Origin: Wuchereria bancrofti
Taxonomy: Eukaryota > Nematoda > Chromadorea > Rhabditida > Onchocercidae
Length of the DNA stretch: 64,000 bases
Direction: 5' to 3'
NCBI GenBank assembly: GCA_005281725.1
Contig: SSBO01000009.1
Location: 2,988,163 to 3,052,162, forward strand
A program made the translations under genes and the position numbers. The stretch's first letter is position 1. Each line of letters opens with the position of its first letter. The notes under the pieces were generated by a model. It was not told where the DNA came from. It ran no database searches and was given only the letters and a program-made list of their open reading frames with translations. This document shows, piece by piece, positions 25,439 through 37,161 of the stretch.

Positions 25439-28400
25439 TATCACTTATTATTTTGCATTCATGAAGAAACAAACAGTCAATTAAATAAACAATCTCTTTT
25501 TTTGGCTTCTTCCCAGGAGAACAGTAATCTTCTCAACTGCTTACTATCTGCAAAACTGTTCCACCCACAGTACTTCTAGTGCTGCCTCTTCATCCTTAGT
25601 ACAATTTATTCAATATATACATATATATACAATTTATTTGCATATACATATATGTATATACATAAATAAAGAAATATGTATTCCTTATTTTAGCTGCGAA
25701 TGAGCTATAAGTAAATTCAATTAATTAAAATGCATGTATGGCATTCAATTGTTTGCTTATGTATAGTTAATCATAATATTCAAACATAGATATTTCTTCG
25801 TATACAGTTGAAGTAAATTAATTTCGTTGTATAGTTTTACTACCACTATTACCTTATTCGCGGCTTAAATCTTTTTTTTTTTAAAGATGATATATGGCCT
25901 TACATCGGTTACGTACAGTCATTTATATATAGATTTTTTTTAGTGAGTGTCATTTCTGTAATATTTCTATAGTTGTTTCCTTTTTTTTTTTTTTGTTCTT
26001 TGTTTTAAACATTTGGTGAAAATTATCCGGTTAGTTTTTGTTTCAAGAGAATTTTTCGGTTATTTTTTCATTTTGTGTTTGAATATGAATATGGTATGCT
26101 TCCGGTGTTTCATATTCATCATGCACATAATATTTTTCTTCTATTTTTGTTGCTCCTCGAAGTCATTTAATTGAAATTTTAGCCGCGTTTTGTTTCTCGT
26201 AAAAGAATCATTTAATACATTCTGTGCTATTTGCCGGAGATTATTTAAGAAATCTTTTGTTTTCCGAAGCTTGCATTATCTGGAATTTTTTTAATGCTTC
26301 TTTGTCCTATTTTTTTTTTATCTGCAAGAAGATACTTCCTTAAAGTGATATATTTTTGCTGCCTCATGTATAGTAGAGCTCTGTGTATGTTTTCTTTTGC
26401 TTCTTTTGGTTAACCGGTGGAAATATTTTTAATTCTTTCTGTTCTTTCCTGTTTATTCATATGGAAAATGTGTTACATAAGTTGGATGCAGATTTTTTGT
26501 CAACTCAGGGAAAATTTGTAGTATACCTTTTAAATTTTTTGTCACTTTTTGGATTCGATGAATTTTTTGATGATACAAGAACCATCTCTTCAAAAATTCT
26601 GAACACTCAAAAATTTATGAAGCTAAGTTAAACCAGATTCCGGAAAATCTGACTTATTTTTCAGATTTACAGAGATCTGGAAATGTGGCCTCATTATCTA
26701 TGTAAGCATGTATTAATTTACAGTTAATATTCGAGGGAGATTCCTGTTATTAAGCCCAGTTTGTTTTGGGTTTTGTAGGAATACAATTTGATGAAATCAT
26801 CAATGATGAGAAATTGAAATTCTAGGTTCCAACCTGGTTTATCTTACGCCTCCAATTGATATGAGTAATCTTGCCAACATTTTAGCAGATTTATAGTTGG
26901 CAGAACTGGAAGAAAGGATCCTTTTTGTTGTTTGATTAGATTCGCTAGTTTTTTTTTCCTTCTCTCCTCTTTTTGTATATTTTAGCCTTATATCATGTTT
27001 ATCTGCTTTTCACAGATCCTTTCCAATTCTTGCAGTTTACACATTTTATCCGAAAAATGATGCATAATCAGCTTTATAGATTGAAATATGCTATTACATG
27101 AAGCAAAGGGTCTTTCACATATACTATAGGATTTAAGTGAATTTTTGGCTTTTAATTTTCGTTTGATTTTTTTCTAAATCATTTAGGTAGCGTCTTTAAA
27201 ATGTGCTTCCCGTTACGCTATTAATCTGATAATCAAGCTATTAATACGTCGATTATTAGTAGAGATTTGAAAATGTCAGAGCTAAGCAAGAATAAACAAG
27301 TGCTAGAAATCTGTTGTTGGAGAGATCTGTCATCTTTTTCTGTTTTTTTTTATTTTTATTTTTTTTCAGTGTGTTTGATTTTGTGGTCTTGGAAAAAAAT
27401 CAGGCAGCCTTTTTCGATTTCAAAATATTTTTTTTTACTTGTTTTGTGTTTAGCATTACGATTAGCGCTATGTCTCTCTCCTTTTCTCTCTCCTTCTCTC
27501 TTTCCTTCTTTGTATGCGTGTTTGTCACTGTGTATTATAAAAAATGATTTTATATGATTTGAAATGATTATGTGTTTCAAAAATCCCGGTGATGTGTACA
27601 GCATTCTTCATGGTATTCTTGTTTGTCGATTTAGGATGCTTCAGAAAACATAAAGTGTGAGACTTATATGTCCTTAAAACAATTTGCTGCTTAAAAGATC
27701 TTTGAATCATCATTTTCAAATGATTGATGTTCAGTGGTATATCATATCGTCATACATTTACATCTTGACTTTTTTTTTTATTTTTTTAGCTCTAGGGATA
27801 TATTTTAATTGTATCATTCAGAATAATTGAGTGATACATTTTCCTGACTGTAATAAAGTTTCCAGATGTCATAACAGAAGAAAGCTAGTCAAATTATGTC
27901 ATAACATTGAAGGAAAGTGTTCAAACGAAGATAAGATAAAAAATTCGTTCAGATGTAACTGATTAAAATTTCCTAGTAAATTTTTTTAACGGGAATATGT
28001 TGCTTTATAAATGATGTTAAAAGATTAATTGACCTATGTGGGCACAAATGTGATCTGCACTGTTTGCTTCAATGAGCAAATAAACTTTGGAATGAACAAT
28101 TGAAATGCTTGCCGGATTCAATTAAAATGATATGGGAGAAATTTCCTCTTACAGATATTTCCAATTAAAAAATAAAGAAATTCTTAACATATATATCGAA
28201 CTATAAAATGATGGCTAATATTTATATCAAAAAAAGGAAGAACATGTATATTGGACTAGAAAATGGTGGCTAACTATAAAATGATGGCTAATCTCCCTGG
28301 ATTATCTATCCTATTTATTTTAGGGACTCACTTCGAGGGAAATTTGAAACTTGTAATATTGTCAGTGCAAGGGGAGATGATTTCCGCTTACATGTATTTC

Positions 28401-29806
28401 AGCGGAAGTATAGTTAAGTTAGTTTTAGACATTTTTTTGTATAAATATATTTTATTTCTGTAATCAACCTGAGACATATGCGCACCATATAAGTTGTCTG
28501 TGACATAATTTATTTGAGCATTTCAATTGGAATAGTGATGACTGTATTTTTGTAAGAAAATTGTCGACAACAATTTGGAAAAGAGAAAAAAAGAAGATAT
28601 CTTTTTTTTTGGAAAGATATATCTTCATTTCTATAACGTACAAAGTGATATAGTTCTAATCAGAATTAAAGAGAGCGAAACTGAACGAAGTAAATTATGT
28701 TGAGAGATTGTTAACTTAACTGCTTCTAGAAGCTATGAGTATTTTAAATGTATTTGATATGAATACTTCAGGAAATCCAGGATTGGTGGTTTATTGCTAC
28801 AATATCCGTATTTCTTTTCCCTCACTGAAATATCATCGAAATTATGTAAAAAAAAAAATATGAATAGGAAGATCAGAAGTCAAATCTTCTGAGGAATTTG
28901 TTGCTTTTTTCGAAATGATATATGACAAAAGATATGATATGGTAGTGATAATTTGTCTATTAGATTTTCAGTTAATTATATTTCTAGCATTCTTTTAATT
29001 TGATAATAATTCAGTCCTTTTTTTGGATGAGACGCTGAATTGTTAAACTGAATTAGCATTAAGTAATGTAGAAAATAAATATTGCATAATGAAAATATCT
29101 CTTGAATAAAATCATCAATGATAACGCAGTATGTATAGCATAACGGATGGATTGATTATATTAATAAAGCTTGTGACAATTTATTTTACCGCTTCTTTAA
29201 TTACAATTTTAACTTCTATGATTACAATCAATGTTGCAATGCTTCTTTTCAAAAATTTTCAAAAATTTTAACCTCTATGGTCTTTTTTTGCACTAATAAT
29301 GACAATAAAACTTGCTCGGTTACTTCGCAAGACAAATTATATTGTCGGAGGAAAGTTTGAATTTTATCCCTGGAACTGTCAGCTATACGAATTAACCTAT
29401 CTAATTAGTAATGTGTTAAGTTTTGAACTTAAACAGTTTAAGCAAATACAATGAAGATGTGGCGATGCTTCCCTTATTTTAATTAAATGTAATCAAAGTT
29501 TGCTTACACTAATGATTGCAATCAATGGGTTGATTCTGGCACAGCAATATTTTCATATTACTCCAGTCAGAGTAATTTATCCCAATGAGTCGCCAATTCG
29601 GATGGCACATTGCCAGAATTAATTGTAAAGATGTTCGAATGAACTAGCGCGGTGGTCGCCTCGGGTTTCTGTTGGGTTGGGTTTTTCCCTTAAGTTGTCG
29701 AGACGTCTAGTTTATCTGAAATGATGAGATCAAATGATATCTTGCATATATGTACTTTATTTTAGTGTGTTACTTGTGTTTTCAAGAAGTGATCGCTGAG
29801 AAAAGG
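25439..29806. other. Intergenic region BCL11-SNW1
   Basis: It contains the BCL11 3' UTR, with a canonical AATAAA at 25484-25489 about 46 bases past the stop and another at 25665-25670. A TA/CA-rich simple tract lies near 25610-25672, a CT-rich tract near 27470-27512, and a 20-base direct repeat at 28200-28219 and 28273-28292. No convincing exon was found. The hydrophobic frames near 27267-27557 are translations of T-rich and CT-rich DNA. Confidence 0.7.
25484..25489 (+). terminator. Polyadenylation signal of BCL11-like gene
   Basis: AATAAA 46 bases downstream of the TGA stop at 25436-25438. Position and sequence are as expected for cleavage and polyadenylation. Confidence 0.6.
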
Positions 29807-32800
29807 ATGTCAGTAAAGCTCGCTGAGTATGTTTTTCTTTTTTTATGTGTCTTTTCAAAATATTTTTGGAACACATACTTTCTGCTGTTTCGCAGAAAGT
29901 GGACTAAAAATTGTCTATAAACACTACTTAAACCGAAGGATTAAAAGTCAGAACAAAGTTGGTATCCTTATAATCTTTACACCATTTATGACTAACTAAT
30001 TGTAACTAAATAGGTCTCAGAAACTAGTTGGCGAATGCATAGTGTTTCAAATTTCACTGATTCTATTGTGTATTGCAGCATACTCCCACCTCCATCTTCA
30101 ACATCAGATGAGTGGTCGTCTGTTCGTCGGGACCCATGGTTTCAAGGGCGAGAAGTTAGTTCCTTAATTTTACTGCATTTTTAGATGATAAATAATCAAG
30201 GACCATTCTCATTTGTCAAGTTTACTTCACCGAACAACTATCATGCGAGGACTATATGAGCGTAAAGGAAATAGAAGTCAAAAACTTCGCGCATATTCAA
30301 TAAGCAATGCGTAAAGTAAATATAGCTGCTGTTTCAGGATGCTTTGAAAGGCGATAATATTGGAGCTGTGGTAATGAAAGAGCCACCACCCTACGGCAAA
30401 AGAAATGGCTGGATACCGAGGAACATAGAAGTAACTAGCCATTTTTTATTGTAGTTAGTTGCAGTGTCAATTCGATAAATTTTCATCAGCTTTTCCATGC
30501 AGTAAGATTTTTTTTTTGCAGGATTTTGGTGATGGTGGAGCGTTTCCCGAGATACCTGTGGCGCAGTTTCCTTTAGGTGACTTCATTTTGTTTCCTTATT
30601 TTAGCAGAAGGTTCTTGAGCCTTTATTTTTCCCAGATTCCTTATGCCGGAATTACTTTTTTTTCTTCCTTTTTTCTGCGTGATTCTTTTGCAAGACTGAC
30701 TGTATTAGTGCAGATAATTTATTCCAGGTAGGCTGATATGAGAGCAAAGATGTTAGAAAGTTTATTCAGGCATGGGAATGGATTTGCGCAAGAAGGTTAG
30801 CAGCGATAAAACGACTGCACTTCAATGTGACGCGGACGGAAAGCTGAGGCATGATGCAATTGTTAGGATTGGACATTCGAAGGATAAAGTAGGTTTTAAA
30901 ATAGTATCTAAAGTAATAATTTTTTCCGTGAAGCATCACATCAATTATACTACAATTATATACTATTATCACTTCTTACAGCGTCGATTGTTTGCAGGAG
31001 CATTTATAAAAAAAGCCTATTTCTAGTTGAACATTAACTGGAGTATAGAAGCACTTGTTTTTGCTTTTGTTAGCAACCTTTTTTTCAGGAAAGTTTTCCA
31101 TAAATTACAATTGTAGATAATTTATACAAGACTGGCTGATATGAAGCCGAAAATGTTAGAAGAAGAAGATGAATCATTCCAAAAGCCAGATGAGGAAACA
31201 ATTGCACAACAAACCGAAGCTACTCGTTTGGCGTTGGAAAAGATTACTTCTACGAAGGCATGATTTTATAGATGTGTTCATAAATAGAATTTCTAAATTT
31301 TTGAATGTATATCTGTGTAATGCAGTAAAAGTCTCGAATATTCAATATTTTCTTCAGGTTGCAAGTGCTTTACCTGTTCGTCACGCCCAGAAACCAGACC
31401 CAGTGCAGTATATACGCTATACACCAAGTCAGCAAGGTGGTGGTCATAACAGTGGCGCTCAGCAGCGAATTATTCGTATGGTCGAAGTACAGCAAGATCC
31501 GATGGAACCCCCCAAATTTAAGTACGTCATTTTTTTAATAATATTTTCATTATTTAAGATTTGCTTTATTCTTAAAGGCTGTATGTCTAAATATCGGAAT
31601 CTACAAATAAGTGATATCATAGAAACTTTGACATGAATTCGAGATAATTAGTGGAATAATTGATCATTATTGCTCTTCATCAATAGTATTATGTTCACTT
31701 CGTTTCAGGATCAATCAGAAGATACCACGTGCTCCTCCATCTCCTCCAGCTCCCGTCATGCATTCGCCACCTCGCAAGGTTCTTCTATATTTTGTCTTCT
31801 TAGTTCTACATTAGTTCAAAAGTCCACAATGGTTTAATTTAATTTCACTGATAATTTTCTTATAATGCTAATGTTCTGGAGCTTTTTAATGTAAAGTATG
31901 AAATATTTGTATACTTTTCCAGACAACCGTGAAAGAACAAGCTGATTGGAAGATCCCACCATGCATATCGAATTGGAAGAATCCAAAAGGTACTTCTTAC
32001 TTCTCTCAAGGGAGATATGGGATGAATGTTGTCTTCTACATTTACTTTGTCCAAGCCTTTTAGAAGTTCTTTTATCGACTGACTATGATTTGAAAATGAA
32101 GAAGGCAATAAAACTAGTGTATTCTTACATTACTTTCCACGAATAGGTTTACGTTTATGTCATCTCAGAATATATATTTATTTCCTTAATTACTTTTATC
32201 TTAGGGCCTTTTCAGGATTCACCATTGCACTGGATAAACGACTGGCTGCTGATGGAAGAGGCCTACAGCAGGTATTGACATTTACAAATGTTTTTAACGT
32301 TTCTTATTTAAACAAGATGACCGTGAAACTAGTTCTTAATCATTACGTGAAAAAAAAACTTAATCATTGCGTGGAAAAAAAAAACTTCATGGAGATCTTT
32401 TTAAAGGTTCATATCAATGAAAATTTTGCCAAGTTAGCGGAATCATTATATTTGGCTGATCGCACAGCTCGTGAAGCTGTCGAAACGCGTGCGCAGATGG
32501 AACGTCGTGTCGCCCAAAACAAGAAAGCTGAGCAGGAGGAGAAGATGAGGGCTATGGCTGCGAAAGCTAGGTTTGTTTTACTTTAAAACCCATAATTATT
32601 AATAGGGAAATTGTTGCTCGAAATGCCTACCTTTATGAAAATGCAACTTTCATACACTTTAATATGTTTAGGTGGACTGCGCACCATCCATTTATTGATA
32701 CTTAATTCATGTTATAGGCAGGAACGTACTGTGCTGAAGAAAGTACATGAAGATGACTCAGTAAATCAAGAAGCTCGTGAACGTGATCAAATCAGGTAGA

Positions 32801-34420
32801 TTAAATGCTTTTATTGACCCCTTGTTTACAGGTTTTTTTTTATTTGACATCTCAGTATTCAGTAAAAAATCGTAAAATTGAAAAATTATTAGTATCTGAA
32901 AATTACAGTAATTATTATGAGTGACTAGGTATTATTAAACTTTCCCCCAGGAAACGAAATTTGTTAGCCAGTTTGGCGTAAAATTCTATATTGTCAAATA
33001 GAACTGTTTTGGGGGAAGAAAATACCTTAAAGTGAAAAGTAGCGTATAAAACAGTTATAATTGTGATTTAGGGTTTGTCTAATTTTCCTGATTTTTTGCA
33101 GACGTGATCGCTTAGATGAGCATCGTCGTGAAAGGAATATTGCACGAAACAATCCAGATAAGTTGGATAGGTTTAAGAAAGGTCGTGAGCGGGATATCAG
33201 TGAGAAAATTGCACTTGGTTTGCCGGATGCTCGAGCGAGACATCACGAAACGCAGTTTGACCAGCGACTATTTGATCAGTCTAAGGTTCTTTATTATTGA
33301 AGATCTTTTGAACATTGATTTTTATATTTATTGTTTTTTATTTTGAACCTTTATTTTGAACCATTTGTTGAAGTTTTTGGTAGTCAGTATAGAATACAAA
33401 AAAGTTTTACATCAATTGTGGCTTCTTTTAGGGATTGGATAGTGGTGGTATTGATGATGAAACATATAGCGCATATGATAAACCGTGGCGTGCTCAGGAT
33501 AATATTCAGCAACATATTTATCGGCCAAGTAAGCTAGAGAATTTGATTCTCTTATATTTATTTTTTGATATTTGTTATTCAAGTGGCAGATTTAGTAAAA
33601 AATATAAAAAGTCTACCTGATGTTTCTGGAATCTTAGAGGTGTTATTTGCAGGCAAAAATCTTGACAAAGATCTTTACGGCGATGATTTGGATCGTATAA
33701 TTAGTACTAATCGATTCGTTCCTGATAAGGGATTTAGCGGCGCCGAACCTGGAGTAGCACGTAATGCTGGACCTGTTGAGGTTTGCTTTATGGATTGCAC
33801 TATCATTGCACTCTTTGTTCTCGAATGGCGTAATCCTCTTTTTTCTCGTCAAGTCTATTTTCTCCGGAGGAGGGATAGAGGCTTAATTATACCTCACGTT
33901 GCGCATAAATTGTCTTTTACTGAATCAAATCGACATAGTTAAAGACAGTGTTCTTTTTTTTTTTTTGAAACTACTGTATATTGATTTTTAAAGTAATTAT
34001 TTTTATCCGAACAATGCAAAAGTTTGTTAAAATTAGAAACATGTTTTGCGTAACATTCTTCTTTAATCCATTTCATTTCAAATTTCAAAACACGAACCCG
34101 TCTTTTTTACTTCCATTCAAAGCCTGCAAAAAATCTTGAGTAAAGTTTTAAGCAAAAACTTTTTTTCTGACAGATTTTAGATTTGGTAAGGGATAAAGGA
34201 ACTCTATAGCACCATTCTCTCCTTACTATTGATTTCATTACTCTAAAATTTTGGATTTTGTTTACACCAGTTTAATTTTCAGTTCGAAAAGGAGGAGGAG
34301 GATATCTTCGGTCTCGGCCAATTGCTGCAGTCAGCTAAGGAATCAGGTAAAGAGTTGAAAAAGAGAACAGCTGATGGTGGTGCTGATGAAGGTTCTTCGT
34401 CATCTAAGAAACGTCGGTGA
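29807..34420 (+). CDS. skp-1: SNW1/SKIP spliceosome component and co-regulator
   Basis: Homologue of SNW1 (SKIP; yeast Prp45), a nuclear protein of the activated spliceosome that also acts with transcription regulators. Exons: 29807-29826, 30079-30154, 30338-30430, 30522-30576, 30770-30888, 31117-31257, 31358-31521, 31709-31778, 31923-31989, 32216-32271, 32407-32570, 32718-32795, 33102-33285, 33432-33528, 33653-33780, 34283-34420. The joined frame gives 549 residues, against about 536 in human. Hallmarks seen: EPPPYGKRNGWIPR, EDFGDGGAFPEI (across a junction), QYIRYTPSQQ, KINQKIPRAPPSPPAPVMH, the family signature SNWKN (residues 262-266), LDKRLAADGRGLQ followed by VHINENFAKLAE, a charged coiled-coil-like stretch, RPSKNLDKDLYGDDL, and a lysine/arginine-rich nuclear-type C-terminus. 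Intron 6 starts with GC instead of GT. The start is the first ATG giving a family-like N-terminus. Confidence 0.97.
29877..29900. repeat. Perfect 9-bp hairpin in SNW1 intron 1
   Basis: ACTTTCTGC and GCAGAAAGT flank a 6-base loop, about 50 bases after the first 5' splice site. Function unknown. Confidence 0.6.
30710..30761 (+). pseudogene. Partial pseudo-copy of SNW1 exon 6
   Basis: This part of intron 4 resembles the acceptor and first part of exon 6 at about 31113-31164: both have an AG followed by ATAATTTAT, then GGCTGATATGA and ATGTTAGAA. Translated in the exon 6 frame, the copy carries an in-frame TAG, so inclusion would truncate the protein. The true exon 6 continues the SNW1 family sequence; the copy does not. 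Confidence 0.75.
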
Positions 34421-37129
34421 ATAATTTCTGTGAATATATGCTAGAATTCATTGTATTTTCCATGTGAGATTGTAGCGATCATACAGTCACTGTTCAGAAC
34501 AGCATCAGTTTGATAGATTAGAGTTTATACTTCTCGATTTCCTTCGTTTCCTTAGGAATTTTCAAAAATTTCTCAGGTCTTGTTGTAGCCTCATTTACTT
34601 CTCGCGCATATCTCAGTTAACATAAACAGACCACAGTACATATTTTGTTTGTTCTTGCAATTATGTCTGTAATAGTGACGGATCCATAAGGTTGGTTTCA
34701 TACTTCAATTGAAATTGTTTCTTATGCACAACTTCCGAACTTTAATATCGGTATCGAATGCTATGAACAGCTTCATCTTTTGTTCACTTTTTATACATTT
34801 TTTTATGGATACTGTAGGTTGCATGAACAAATCCAGTCAAAATGAGGGATAAATGGAGTAACACAAAGGAGCCAGGAGGTTTAGCATTCCAGTCATATTG
34901 AGTTTGTTTTTGAGGATGTGTTAATTCTTATATATTAAAAAATTCTCATACATCTAATTGTCACTTTTTTTTGAAATACTTTGTTTTTTGTTTCTTGTAA
35001 GTGTAAGCCTCTAAACCTCTTTTGGTGCTAACCTTTATTGTAATCACTGCGTTTCATGCTGATATAGATTAATGAAGCGCATTTTGACCTTTTGAACTAA
35101 AAATTCTGCATAGAAGAACCCACCGGTTTACTGTTTTTGCGTACTGGAGTACTTCCTAATTGGATTCCCCGATCCAGATCATTTCCTCTTTTTGTTTCCA
35201 GATTTAATTCAACATCTGCTCTAACTTGTTGCTCCTTTAGGTCATCTTTTCGTTTGACTTAAAAAAAGGGCGGATGAAAACGAAAATCATTATGCCTCGA
35301 GACAATGAGAAGTTGTTAGTCATCTTTATACACGATTGTAATGAAGGCTTATGCTTCACTTTATGCTATGATTTGTGCTGTAATGAATTTATATTTTGGA
35401 GGATTGATGAGTTGGGGATAGTTTTATGCTTTCTAGACTCTGAATTGCACTTTTTGAGCCGAACTTTAAGTAACGTAAGTGCAGAGGTGAACTCACTTTT
35501 TATGCCTTTAACTGGAAATGCAATTGTACTCCTCATTCCGTAATACGTGTCTGCTTCTTTTGCATTTGGATCCTGCATTTCTAAAAATGTTTTCGAAAAA
35601 CGAAAGCAGGCAATATAGTCAGCAACAAATCACGGCAGTATTTGTCACTTTCAAGATTATGTGAGAACATTTGAGGTGTGCTTTGAGAATCAGTGATTGA
35701 AAAGCGGCACAAATGAAGTACATTGTCTTTATTTTGAGGAAAACAGATTTAGTACCACAAATTCAGGTAAATGCCCTGGCTTGTATGGACGTTTGGATTT
35801 CCTTACTGCACAAGATAATAATACAGTGGCAATGGTAATACTGCCAGTAATACTTGTAATGAATGTTGTCGTCATTGGTATTGTAGTTGTGAACCACAAA
35901 TACATTTGTTTAGGAATGCTAGAAATTCTTGCATTGAAGATCAGATATGTGATATAGATTCTCTCCATACTACTATCAAATGCATTGCATTACTGCAGCT
36001 TAGCTTATAGCAACAACTTGGAACTAGAAGTTCTAAAAGTTTACTTGCTGATTTCATGGCTCATATTTTGGATAAATCATAAAAAAACTTTTCAACAATA
36101 CCTTAGAGAAGTTCCATGAACAGAGTATCTTGAAGAGAAGAGAAGAGATATTTTTAACGCAGGCCGTCCTGTATGCTTTGATATAAAATGGAGCATTCTT
36201 GAGTGGAAACTTCTCTTTACTTGCTTTTTACGGACGATATGCAAATTTGGGGAGATAGGGTTGTCCCGTATTCGCATAAATGATTGATCATGAAGGATAC
36301 TGTTGGTATGTATTTACTTGTAATATAAAAATAAGGAATGGAAAAAGCCAAGAATGAATAAGCTCAATATTTGCAGCTTGTTATTAGAGCCAGTGGAAAC
36401 TCCAGCAGTCCTTCCAGGTAGCAGCGGTAGGTTTAAGTTAAATTTAATGGGAAGCCGACTTAGATTTTAGAAATTTTTGCGTTTAAAAACGAAAGTTCCT
36501 CCACCCAATCTAAATGTTCGGCCTGTTTGATTCTACGAAGAATGGGATGATGCGAGACATAGCGGTTGCACGGTGTACCCTGTGCTCGGCGCAGAAAATT
36601 AGATTCAAAATTTTCTGTTTTGGCTTCCAGTAAGTTGAACTGAGGATGACAAACTTTTCGTCAATTAATAATTGATGGTCTGACTGATTTTCCTTTTTCC
36701 GGATAATTATTACGGTTTCTGTCATGAGAATATGGAATATAGCTTTGTCGGAAGTACTGTATATTTATAGGAAACCATTGACACATCCATGCATATTTCG
36801 ATCATTAATATAGAGAAAACTTTTAAATGACTGGAATCATAAAAATAACAACCACGCAAATGAATAAATCATTATAATTGTGGTAGTTTAATTTTGCTTG
36901 CAACTGGATTATTTATTAATATTTCTGTTATCTTCTGTTTGTATGTGTTTTTTTTTTCCTACCTAATAGTAACTGTCCGCATGCTTACTTTTCAGGAAAC
37001 TTAATGGTTTAAACGAGTATAATTTTGATCCTTCTCATTATAATCCTTTTCTAAATTATTTCCAATTTATGCAATTACATTTTAAAGAATTCAATTTTTT
37101 TTAGCTGTTAATATTACCAACTGTTATGG
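34421..37129. other. Intergenic region SNW1-RMI1
   Basis: AT-rich, with no supported exon. An 89-codon frame at 35274-35543 has no recognisable motif or splice context, and I do not call it a gene. It holds the SNW1 3' UTR and the RMI1 5' region. Confidence 0.65.
37092..37104 (+). promoter_or_regulatory. Candidate trans-splice acceptor of RMI1 gene
   Basis: A U-rich tract ending TTTTTTTTAG lies 25 bases upstream of the proposed RMI1 ATG, with no upstream coding exon visible. That is the arrangement expected for spliced-leader addition. Confidence 0.4.
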
Positions 37130-37161
37130 ATGGACATCGAGATCATCAGGGGTTTTTTTAG
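37126..37161 (+). other. Out-of-frame upstream ORF overlapping RMI1 start
   Basis: Two ATGs overlap as ATGGATGG. The first opens an 11-residue frame ending in TAG at 37159-37161. The second, at 37130, continues the RMI1 frame. If this reaches the mRNA as drawn, the first ATG could lower RMI1 translation. Confidence 0.45.

Noticed and set aside
27267..27557. Hydrophobic frames resembling membrane segments
   Set aside because: Translations of T-rich and CT-rich tracts in two overlapping frames; no conserved residues or exon signals.
30981..31026. Possible extra SNW1 exon after the acceptor ending 30980
   Set aside because: It hits a stop after about 15 codons and breaks the family sequence, which continues directly from exon 5 (30888) to 31117.
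35274..35543. 89-codon plus-strand frame between SNW1 and RMI1
   Set aside because: No recognisable motif, AT-rich hydrophobic composition and no supporting splice or start context.
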